From: Streptococcus sp. HMSC067H01
GTDB lineage: Bacteria > Bacillota > Bacilli > Lactobacillales > Streptococcaceae
NCBI RefSeq assembly: GCF_001814775.1
Contig: NZ_KV817803.1
Location: 1 to 32,430, forward strand
Reading direction: 5' to 3'
Length of the DNA: 32,430 nt
The position numbers and the translations under genes are program-made. Each line of letters starts with the position of its first letter. Position 1 is the first letter of the stretch. The notes below the pieces were generated by a model. That model made no database searches, had not been told where the DNA came from, and saw nothing but the letters and a program-made list of their open reading frames with translations. This document shows positions 25,697 through 32,430 of the stretch, in pieces.

Positions 25697-28600
25697 TAGT
25701 GTTGGTATTCCTCTTCATATCCTTCAAATAGTGACTCGACGATATAATTAAAATCCGCTCTTGTCAAACTACTTGCAGATTGGTTGGTTTTCATTTCAAT
25801 CCGAGCTTCTTCTCGAATCATTTTCTTGAGAAAGTCCTCGTTATCGAGTACTCCTTGATTTTGACCGATTTTACGGTCTAGTCTAACTTTAGAACCCTTG
25901 ATGACATGGTAAATAGCAGGAAACTCGCTGACCATAGTCGAGTTAGTCACGTGTTTGTAGGAACGAGCTGCCATCTCATCTCCGTTAAAGTTCATGGTTA
26001 AGCGTCTCATACGAGTATGATAGTCCTCCACGGACTTAAAGAGGTCTTCATAGTCTTTTTGGGTTTCTTTGATATTCTCCATGGTGAAGCCTTCTTGGCC
26101 ATGGATCAGGTGTTTTTTCATGATGCGCTGGAATTCTTCGTAGAGAGTGACCCACTCAGGATCCTTTTCATCACGTTGTTTTTTAATGCCACTTGCAACT
26201 CGACGTTTCAAGTCTTCCAAGTCATTGGCTGCTAGACGAAGTTCTTCTTCTGCAATCTTGACAAAGCTAAAGCTAGTCTCAGACATGGCAAGATTTAAAA
26301 GAGTCCGACTAGAGAAGTCATCTGGTTTATCGATCAGAGATAGCGTCAGCATCCGTCTAGAGAGGACATTGAGCAGGGTTGCAATCTGGGCAATATCAAT
26401 CTGCTGAAGCAGGTGTTGGTAGCCTAGGAGACGGGCGATATTGTAATACTGCTTGATAGACTCCAAGGCCTTACGAAGATCGATTAACTGCTTCTTGTCC
26501 TTGATGTCATTGATGGCTTGGGAGAAGTATTCTAGATTGTCCGTTGGATAGTCGATGAGGATATGCTCGGTCTTGCTCAACTCTTGAGAAATCTCATCTG
26601 CTGACACAAAGAGCGAGCCAAAAACATCCTCACCATTTTCCCCAGTCAGAGTCGAATCATACTCTTGATTGAGTTCTTCCAGATAGGCACGATTGGTCTT
26701 GTCAAACTCCTTGGAAATATCCGCAAAGTCAATGACATAGCCAAAGAGGTAGTCCTTGTAAGGACGATTAACACGGGTTAGTGTTTGTAAAAGATTGTGA
26801 GCCTTGATCTTACGCCCTAGATAGAGGCGCTTGAGACGAGGTGCATCAAAACCTGTCAGGAGCATAGAGTAGACGATGATAAGGTCAATTTTACCTTCCT
26901 TGTAGGCATCTACCTTGTCCTTCTTCTCTTCCTTGTCTCCCTCATCATGGAGGATGAGAGCGGAAGTCAAGGTGGTTGAGCCAGCTTGACGTCGTTCTTC
27001 TAATTGCTTTTCAAGCTCACGCGCTTGCTTGGACGAGTCACAGACGATCATGCCACCGATGGTCTTGTCATCAAAGATCAAACCACGAGCACGATTGAAG
27101 TCCTCGATGATAAAGTCTAGCATAGGCTCCACATAATGAGGATGGGCAAAGATATCTTCCTTGGAAAGGTCACCACGTTGGATTTCTTCGTTGATGGTTC
27201 TGAGATTGTCCTTATAGGAGGTCTCGATATCTTCTCGCATCAGGCGTAGGGTAAAGCCGTCATCGATAGACTGGTTGTAGTAATATTTGTGGATATAGTC
27301 CCCAAAGATATCACGTGTAGTCGCATGACTTTCCTTGGTCTTGCCATCTTTCTTATAGGTGATGAGGGGCGTTCCTGTCAAGGCAATCTTAATTGCCTTG
27401 GTATCTGCCTGATAGAGATTTGGCAGGTAGGAACCTCGTTCATTGTAAGAACGGTGGGCTTCATCGATAAAGTAGACATTTTGACGATTGAGGTCATAAC
27501 CAGAGCGGTCTGTCAGATCTGAATCATCCTTAAACTTCTGGATATTAACCACAGCGACATCATAGCCGTCTTGTTTTTGATTGAGTTCTTGTGGGTTATT
27601 GATGCGCTTAACCTTGAGGCCTCGTTTGGTGAATTCCTTAAAGGCCTGGTCTGCCAAGTCCAAACGATCGACGACAAAGTAAAACTGAGGAACGATTCCC
27701 TCTTTTGAGAAATAGTTGGTTAGATAGCGGATATTAAAGAAAGCCAAGGCAGTCTTACCTGAACCTTGGGTATGCCAGATAACCCCTTTCTTGACACCTT
27801 TTGCAATTGTTTCTTCGATAGCACGTGTCGCAAAATACTGAGGATAGCGCATGACGTGCTTCTGCAACTGCATCTGACCGTCCTTGCTTTCTTCTTCGAC
27901 ATAGACCAGACCAAAACGAAGCATAAAGAGCAAGCGTTCCTTCTGATACAAAGAAGACAAGAAGGCATTGCAAGGTGTATCAGGATTTAGGTTTGTTGTA
28001 AATTCTGGCTGAGATTTGAGGGCAAAGCGCTTCATGTCTTCTAGGACAAAGTCGATTTGGTCCTCGGTTAGCGTGGCAAGGGAATGAAGAAAATCTTCTT
28101 CTCTTTCTTCCTTGAAAGCATTAAATTTGGTTTTTGAATAGGCGTTTGAACCGTAATAAGAACCCTGTTTTTGCTGACCTTGTCCACTGATATACGCTAA
28201 ATTATCAGATAAGGATATCAACTGGGTGATATTGTTAAAACGACGGAACTTACGGTTTTCAAAACGGTATCTGGTTCTGTCCTGCTCTGACTGAATTCCA
28301 GTCTTGCCATCACGAATCGCATTTGGCTGTTTCACTTCGATATAAGAAAGAGGCAGACCATTGACAAAAATAACGATATCCGGACGAAATTCATCCTGAC
28401 CATTTTGACAAGTAACTTCAAGCGCCAGATGGAAGGTATTGGCTTCAGGATACTCCCAATCAATATAAATGGCATCTTTCTGACCTTGCAGACGTTTAAA
28501 GAAAGAACGTCCCAAATCGTTTTGATCTAGTTCCAACTTGATATTGGCTAGTTCTCTTTCAAAGTCATCTTCTGTCAAGTAGTTGTTAAATTTTAAAAAT

Positions 28601-28758
28601 TGCTCCTTAAAAACAGATACGAGGATATTGGTATCTGGATCTCTTTCTGCAATTTCCTTCCCATTGCGAGGAAGATAGGTATAGCCCATACGCATGAGAT
28701 GCAGAGCGGCTGGGATTTGTACCCTGGTTAGTTCAGAAAAATCTTTTCTCTTTGCCAT
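25696..28758 (-). CDS. hsdR: Type I restriction endonuclease/translocase HsdR
   Basis: The 1020-residue motor subunit translocates and cleaves unmethylated DNA. Numbered from ATG 28758: the N-terminal PD-(D/E)xK nuclease has D127 in FRPDIVIF and E141-x-K143 in YIEVKQP; the SF2 translocase has Walker A QGSGKT (about 331-336), DEAH in FIDEAH, and ALTGTPL; a C-terminal helical domain contacts HsdM. ATG 28758 is chosen because AAGGAAGG precedes it and MAKRKDFSEL begins a normal N-terminus; the open frame extends 13 codons further. All motifs are intact, so the system should be functional. A promoter lies about 120 nt upstream. Confidence 0.95.
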   Translation of the reverse strand: MAKRKDFSELTRVQIPAALHLMRMGYTYLPRNGKEIAERDPDTNILVSVFKEQFLKFNNYLTEDDFERELANIKLELDQNDLGRSFFKRLQGQKDAIYIDWEYPEANTFHLALEVTCQNGQDEFRPDIVIFVNGLPLSYIEVKQPNAIRDGKTGIQSEQDRTRYRFENRKFRRFNNITQLISLSDNLAYISGQGQQKQGSYYGSNAYSKTKFNAFKEEREEDFLHSLATLTEDQIDFVLEDMKRFALKSQPEFTTNLNPDTPCNAFLSSLYQKERLLFMLRFGLVYVEEESKDGQMQLQKHVMRYPQYFATRAIEETIAKGVKKGVIWHTQGSGKTALAFFNIRYLTNYFSKEGIVPQFYFVVDRLDLADQAFKEFTKRGLKVKRINNPQELNQKQDGYDVAVVNIQKFKDDSDLTDRSGYDLNRQNVYFIDEAHRSYNERGSYLPNLYQADTKAIKIALTGTPLITYKKDGKTKESHATTRDIFGDYIHKYYYNQSIDDGFTLRLMREDIETSYKDNLRTINEEIQRGDLSKEDIFAHPHYVEPMLDFIIEDFNRARGLIFDDKTIGGMIVCDSSKQARELEKQLEERRQAGSTTLTSALILHDEGDKEEKKDKVDAYKEGKIDLIIVYSMLLTGFDAPRLKRLYLGRKIKAHNLLQTLTRVNRPYKDYLFGYVIDFADISKEFDKTNRAYLEELNQEYDSTLTGENGEDVFGSLFVSADEISQELSKTEHILIDYPTDNLEYFSQAINDIKDKKQLIDLRKALESIKQYYNIARLLGYQHLLQQIDIAQIATLLNVLSRRMLTLSLIDKPDDFSSRTLLNLAMSETSFSFVKIAEEELRLAANDLEDLKRRVASGIKKQRDEKDPEWVTLYEEFQRIMKKHLIHGQEGFTMENIKETQKDYEDLFKSVEDYHTRMRRLTMNFNGDEMAARSYKHVTNSTMVSEFPAIYHVIKGSKVRLDRKIGQNQGVLDNEDFLKKMIREEARIEMKTNQSASSLTRADFNYIVESLFEGYEEEYQH

Positions 28759-28875
28759 AAAACCTTCCTTTTTCTGTATACAGAACCATCTATTCACACA
28801 AGTATTTTCAGATTGTCTGTCATCACTATCAAATATATCTATTTTCCCTTTTCATAAAAGGTTACTATCCCTATT

Positions 28876-28884
28876 ATTATATCA
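28876..28884 (-). promoter_or_regulatory. Extended -10 promoter of the hsd operon
   Basis: TGATATAAT on the - strand (28884-28876) matches TGnTATAAT, in the 155-nt gap between the helicase gene and hsdR. The -35 is poor. Transcription would start about 110 nt before the hsdR ATG. No terminator for the helicase gene was seen, so read-through into hsdR is also possible. Confidence 0.5.
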
Positions 28885-28913
28885 TACTCCTAGTAGAAAA
28901 CGCTCGCTTCTCC

Positions 28914-31568
28914 CTACTTCAAAGCACTCTTAACCTTCTTCTTGGTGATGAGGCGATCATTTTTGTTGGCTAGGGATTTGAGTCGGGCTTCGAGTAAGAC
29001 TTTTCTGCCTGCTTCGTTGCGGGTGTAGATTAACTGGTAATCACCTAGCTGAGGTGCGATTGCGTCTAGAAAGAGCTGAGCTTCTTCCTTGCGCTTTTCA
29101 AAGAGGCTAGGAACTACAAAATACTTGGATTGACCTGCTGGTGCTTTTTTTGCTACTAAGAGGTAGCGTTGATTATCCACGGGTGCAAAGAATTCGCCCA
29201 AGGTCTGGGAGAAGAGCTCCTTATCTCGCATACTGCCACCCTTGAGATAGGCAAAAATGCAATAACTATCCTTATCTTCTTCCACCTGCACGCGCGACTG
29301 ATCATCAGAAAGATGCCCCATCTTTAGCATGGCATTACGAATACCTTCACCCGCCTGACGTAGACGTACATAAGGACTCTTGTAAAAGAAATAACGGACC
29401 AGAGCAATAGTAAGCAAGACAAGACTAATAGTCGTTAACCAAGCCAAACGAATACCATTTGTTTTAAAAAGATAGAGGAGGAGATTAACTGCAATCAGTA
29501 AGAAAGAATAGCGAACCCACTTCTCAGCATCAATCAGTGTCAAGAGCGGGATTTGCTTGCGATCGGTTGCTACCTCATTGACAATCTCTAGTTTATCCGC
29601 AACTACTAACGCCTCCTGCCATTTTTTGCGAAGGGAGCTACGGTCCTTGGACAATTCCTTGATTTTCTGATTATAGGCTTTAATCTTACTTTTCTTAAAA
29701 GGAGGTTTTGGGAAGTCCAAGCGATCCAGCCCTGTCTCGATGGTATCCTCCTTATAGGATAAACCTAGAAAGTGTTCCATCCGGCGACTTAGATTGAGTA
29801 AATCTTGATAGGAATTATCCTTATCTACTTCCTCTTCATTTTCCTTTTCCCGCAAGAAAAGATTTTTGGTATAGGGTTTGATAGCGACTAGATGCCAGAT
29901 ATTGCTGGTCTTTTCTGGATGTCCTGACCAGACACGAATGGCACGCCCTCGCATCTGATTGCTGAGCATAAAGCTTCCGACAAAACTACCTAAGATCAGA
30001 GAATTAACACAAGGCGCATCCCACCCTTCACCTAAGAGAGACTTGGTCCCGATCAAGACCTGGATGGCCCCCCTTTGAAAGAGCTCAGTTACAGCCCCTA
30101 CCATGCCTTTACAGGTTGAGGGAAAACCTACCTGAAGATAGGCAGCTGGATCTAGTTGACCAATGGCTGAGAAGGTCAAAGCGACTGTTGGCAAGAGTGC
30201 TTGGAGCTCCTCCCTGACACTAGTTGGCACGATAACCACACTTCCCGAAAGCACTGCTAGGGGAGCAGAAATCTCCTGTTTCTGAGCACTTCGGCGAATG
30301 CTTTCAAAGTAAGGGAGAACCCCTAGTTGACTGATGGGAGCCTGATCATCCCCTAGATAGTTAGCAAAGTCCTTACGGATATAGTCTGCTAGGACTAGTT
30401 GTCTCAAATCCTTTCCGAGGCTAGCATACTCGGTCGCAAAGATATCAGCAATTCCAGATAATTTCCCCAAGGATTGATTGAGAATTTGATCATTGATCTT
30501 ATTTCGAACCAAGAAAAGCTGGCGTTTATCAATCAAACCTCTAGCCTTCATGTCCCTTTCTATCTCTTTGATATAGTCGGGGCTTGCCTGGTACCAATCA
30601 GGTGTCTGGTAGAGAACTCCTTGGAGAAGGACCTCCATCCAGTAGTAGTTCAGCGAAGGAAGGCTTTTACTGCCAATGAGATCCTTTAAGTATTGGGGGA
30701 TTTCTAACTTTTGAGAATGAAGATAAATGAGGATGGCCGAGAGATACTTGGGATCTTCAAGAAGTAGATCTGCCGAGATTTGACCATGAAGAACCTTGGA
30801 GCTAGCAATTAACTCCTTAAACTCAGGTTCATCCACTAAGTGACTGAGATACTGCCACTTGGCATCTTCAAAGTCCTGAAGAACCTTCTCCTCTTCCTTG
30901 GTCGGAGTACAGATATAAACAAAGTCTTGGTGAGGACAAAGGGTCTCCTCCTTAACCAACTCTGGCACCGTGATCTCTTGGTCGATCTCCCCACACATCT
31001 GGAGATAACGCGCCCAGAGTTCTGGTTCACTATCATAGGGAGGGGTTGCGGTTAGAGAAATGACCTGCAGTTGCGGATATTTCTTACGGAAGTCTTCTAG
31101 ACTTCTCCACCATTCATTTCTCAAATGGTGGCATTCGTCTAGACAGAGGGTTTCAACTCCCTGCTCCTTAAGACTAGCAATGAGATCAAAACCGCCAAAG
31201 TCCTCCGTCTCACCATTCTCTTCTTGAGACTGGACCTGTTGCATAGCACTGTGAAAGGCTTGATAAGTGGCGATAGTGATTTGCTTCATGTCCTTGAGAT
31301 TTTGAGACACGAGACTTGTGACTTGGTTCTCATCCTCTAAAAAGGCCTGGCGAATTCTATCCACCCACTGTTCCCGAATGGTAACTGTCGGTACCAAGAC
31401 TAGAGCAGACTTATCAAAGCGAGCAATCAATTCGATACCAATAGTTGTCTTGCCAGATCCTGGTGCTGCCACAAGGTGAACATGTCCATCTGCTTGATAT
31501 TCTTGGAACTTATCCAAGACTTGCTTTTGGTAGTTACGCCAAGTTCCATTAAAGCTTAATCCTAACAT
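28914..31568 (-). CDS. DEAD/DEAH (SF2) helicase with two membrane segments
   Basis: The 884-residue protein has an N-terminal SF2 helicase core: Q-like NGTWRNYQKQVLDKF, Walker A AAPGSGKTT (34-42), DECHH (144-148) as motif II, SLTATPP (171-177) as motif III, and motifs V/VI in LGEGWDAPCVNSLIL and QMRGRAIRV. Residues 600-680 are helical and basic. Then two hydrophobic helices (about 687-701 and 706-728) form a membrane hairpin, followed by about 155 soluble residues of unknown fold. A helicase core tethered to the membrane is unusual. GAGGAA precedes the ATG. It lies directly upstream of hsdR on the same strand and is divergent from the dedA-like gene. Function unknown; a defence role is inferred from position. 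Confidence 0.8.
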   Translation of the reverse strand: MLGLSFNGTWRNYQKQVLDKFQEYQADGHVHLVAAPGSGKTTIGIELIARFDKSALVLVPTVTIREQWVDRIRQAFLEDENQVTSLVSQNLKDMKQITIATYQAFHSAMQQVQSQEENGETEDFGGFDLIASLKEQGVETLCLDECHHLRNEWWRSLEDFRKKYPQLQVISLTATPPYDSEPELWARYLQMCGEIDQEITVPELVKEETLCPHQDFVYICTPTKEEEKVLQDFEDAKWQYLSHLVDEPEFKELIASSKVLHGQISADLLLEDPKYLSAILIYLHSQKLEIPQYLKDLIGSKSLPSLNYYWMEVLLQGVLYQTPDWYQASPDYIKEIERDMKARGLIDKRQLFLVRNKINDQILNQSLGKLSGIADIFATEYASLGKDLRQLVLADYIRKDFANYLGDDQAPISQLGVLPYFESIRRSAQKQEISAPLAVLSGSVVIVPTSVREELQALLPTVALTFSAIGQLDPAAYLQVGFPSTCKGMVGAVTELFQRGAIQVLIGTKSLLGEGWDAPCVNSLILGSFVGSFMLSNQMRGRAIRVWSGHPEKTSNIWHLVAIKPYTKNLFLREKENEEEVDKDNSYQDLLNLSRRMEHFLGLSYKEDTIETGLDRLDFPKPPFKKSKIKAYNQKIKELSKDRSSLRKKWQEALVVADKLEIVNEVATDRKQIPLLTLIDAEKWVRYSFLLIAVNLLLYLFKTNGIRLAWLTTISLVLLTIALVRYFFYKSPYVRLRQAGEGIRNAMLKMGHLSDDQSRVQVEEDKDSYCIFAYLKGGSMRDKELFSQTLGEFFAPVDNQRYLLVAKKAPAGQSKYFVVPSLFEKRKEEAQLFLDAIAPQLGDYQLIYTRNEAGRKVLLEARLKSLANKNDRLITKKKVKSALK

Positions 31569-31607
31569 GTTAGTTTCCTCATTCTAAGCCGTCATTTTCT
31601 TACTATC

Positions 31608-31616
31608 ATTTTATCA
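31608..31616 (-). promoter_or_regulatory. Extended -10 promoter of the helicase gene
   Basis: TGATAAAAT on the - strand (31616-31608), 40 nt upstream of the ATG, fits the extended -10 consensus. No clear -35 at 17 nt. Confidence 0.4.
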
Positions 31617-31668
31617 TACTTGCGTCAAAGTCACACCTAGAATACAGATAGTCTTTCTCCTCAAAATA

Positions 31669-31677
31669 TGGTATAGT
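31669..31677 (+). promoter_or_regulatory. Putative promoter of the DedA-like gene
   Basis: TGGTATAGT (31669-31677) is an extended -10 on the + strand, divergent from the helicase promoter. TATACT at 31683-31688 is an alternative. AGAGGA lies 6 nt before the ATG at 31706. Confidence 0.4.
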
Positions 31678-31705
31678 AGATTTATACTACTTAAGAGGAT
31701 TTTAC

Positions 31706-32323
31706 ATGTCACAGAATATTCAAATGAAAACTATTTCACCCCTTCTGCAACAAGTGATTCACATTTCATCTATCGTTGGTGGAGTTGGCACCTTGATCTT
31801 CTGCATCTGGGCCTATCAGGCTGGGATTTTACAATCCAAGGAAACCCTCTCTGCCTTTATCCAACAGGCAGGCATCTGGGGGCCTCCACTCTTTATCTTT
31901 TTACAGATTTTGCAGACGGTGGTTCCTATCATTCCTGGTGCTCTGACATCGGTCGCTGGTGTCTTTATCTATGGTCATATCGTGGGAACTATTTACAATT
32001 ACATTGGCATTGTCATTGGTTGCGCCATTATCTTTTACCTAGTGCGACTTTACGGTGCTCCCTTTGTCCAGTCTGTCGTTAGCAAGCGTACCTATGATAA
32101 GTACATCGGCTGGTTAGACAAGGGCAATCGCTTTGATCGATTCTTTATCATTATGATGATTTGGCCAGTTAGTCCAGCAGACTTTCTCTGTATGCTGGCA
32201 GCTCTGACCAAAATGAGCTTCAAGCGTTACATGACTATTATCGTCTTAACCAAGCCCTTTACCCTCGTGGTTTATACTTATGGCTTGACCTATATCATTG
32301 ACTTCTTTTGGCAAAGACTTTAA
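31706..32323 (+). CDS. DedA/TVP38-TMEM64 (VTT-domain) membrane protein
   Basis: The 205-residue integral membrane protein has the VTT/SNARE-associated domain: an N-terminal TM (about 17-38), the re-entrant segment LQILQTVVPIIPGALTSVAGVF (with the conserved PxxPG), a Gly-rich TM (GIVIGCAIIFYLVRLYGAPF), an amphipathic linker, and two C-terminal TMs. Family members are polyprenyl-phosphate or lipid transporters/scramblases that keep the envelope stable; the exact substrate is unknown. It has its own promoter and is followed immediately by a RUP-like repeat; no other terminator is visible in the window. Confidence 0.88.
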   Translation: MSQNIQMKTISPLLQQVIHISSIVGGVGTLIFCIWAYQAGILQSKETLSAFIQQAGIWGPPLFIFLQILQTVVPIIPGALTSVAGVFIYGHIVGTIYNYIGIVIGCAIIFYLVRLYGAPFVQSVVSKRTYDKYIGWLDKGNRFDRFFIIMMIWPVSPADFLCMLAALTKMSFKRYMTIIVLTKPFTLVVYTYGLTYIIDFFWQRL

Positions 32324-32430
32324 TACTCTTTGAAAATCTCTTCAAACCACGTCAGCTTCCATCTGCAACCTCAAAACACTGTTTTGAGCAACCTGTGGCT
32401 CGCTTCCTAGTTTGCTCTTTGATTTTCATT
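32324..32430. repeat. RUP-like MITE (right end cut by the window)
   Basis: Starting directly after the TAA of the DedA-like gene, the sequence begins TACTCTTTGAAAATCTCTTC, contains the near-palindrome CTCAAAACACTGTTTTGAG, and ends GATTTTCATT at the window edge; the ends are inverted (GAAAATC / GATTTTC). Recalled from memory, this matches the RUP element of S. pneumoniae and close relatives, thought to be mobilised by an IS630-type transposase at TA targets. It may double as the transcription terminator of the preceding gene. Confidence 0.7.

Overview
The window is low-GC Firmicutes chromosome, most likely a mitis-group Streptococcus (S. mitis/S. oralis/S. infantis-like). Evidence: tpx next to a PsaR/ScaR-type Mn regulator, rel-dtd, msmK, pnp-cysE...cysS-mrnC and metEF with a streptococcal MET-box, plus a RUP-like element at the right edge. 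The species is inferred; no tool was run.

Layout. (1) 1-1321, + strand: tpx (thiol peroxidase) and psaR, each with its own promoter, separated by a terminator. (2) 1365-4054, - strand: rel (ppGpp synthetase/hydrolase) and dtd. (3) 4199-5329, - strand: msmK, an ABC ATPase with no permease genes nearby and a cre-like site next to its -10. (4) 5443-13228, - strand: a close-packed run pnp, cysE, GNAT acetyltransferase, nucleoside phosphorylase, RibD/DHFR-like reductase, cysS, mrnC and a PucR-type HTH gene, closed by a terminator. It mixes RNA turnover, cysteine synthesis and cysteinyl-tRNA charging. (5) 13229-13781: a gene-free stretch with three tandem ~111-bp units that each fold into a terminator-like hairpin. 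(6) 13782-16963, - strand: metE-metF, cobalamin-independent methionine synthesis, under a perfect MET-box.

(7) 17223-31568 is accessory and entirely on the - strand. In transcription order: a large DEAD/DEAH helicase with two membrane segments; a complete type I restriction-modification operon (hsdR-hsdM-hsdS); two AT-rich genes of unknown function in the same operon (one resembling nucleoid-associated NdpA/YejK proteins, one membrane-anchored); a terminator; a HigB-like toxin with an antitoxin fused to an ImmA/IrrE metalloprotease domain; a DUF1722 gene overlapping a pyrimidine-dimer-glycosylase-like gene; and an orphan HigA-type antitoxin downstream of a truncated, nonsense-mutated HigB toxin. 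It reads as a defence/toxin-antitoxin island inserted between core metabolic genes. (8) 31706-32323, + strand: a DedA/TVP38-family membrane protein, followed directly at its stop codon by a RUP-like repeat running off the window.

The best candidate for an undescribed system is the pair at 20381-22833 behind hsdS, possibly with the membrane helicase upstream of hsdR. No tRNA, rRNA, CRISPR array, integrase or IS transposase was seen.
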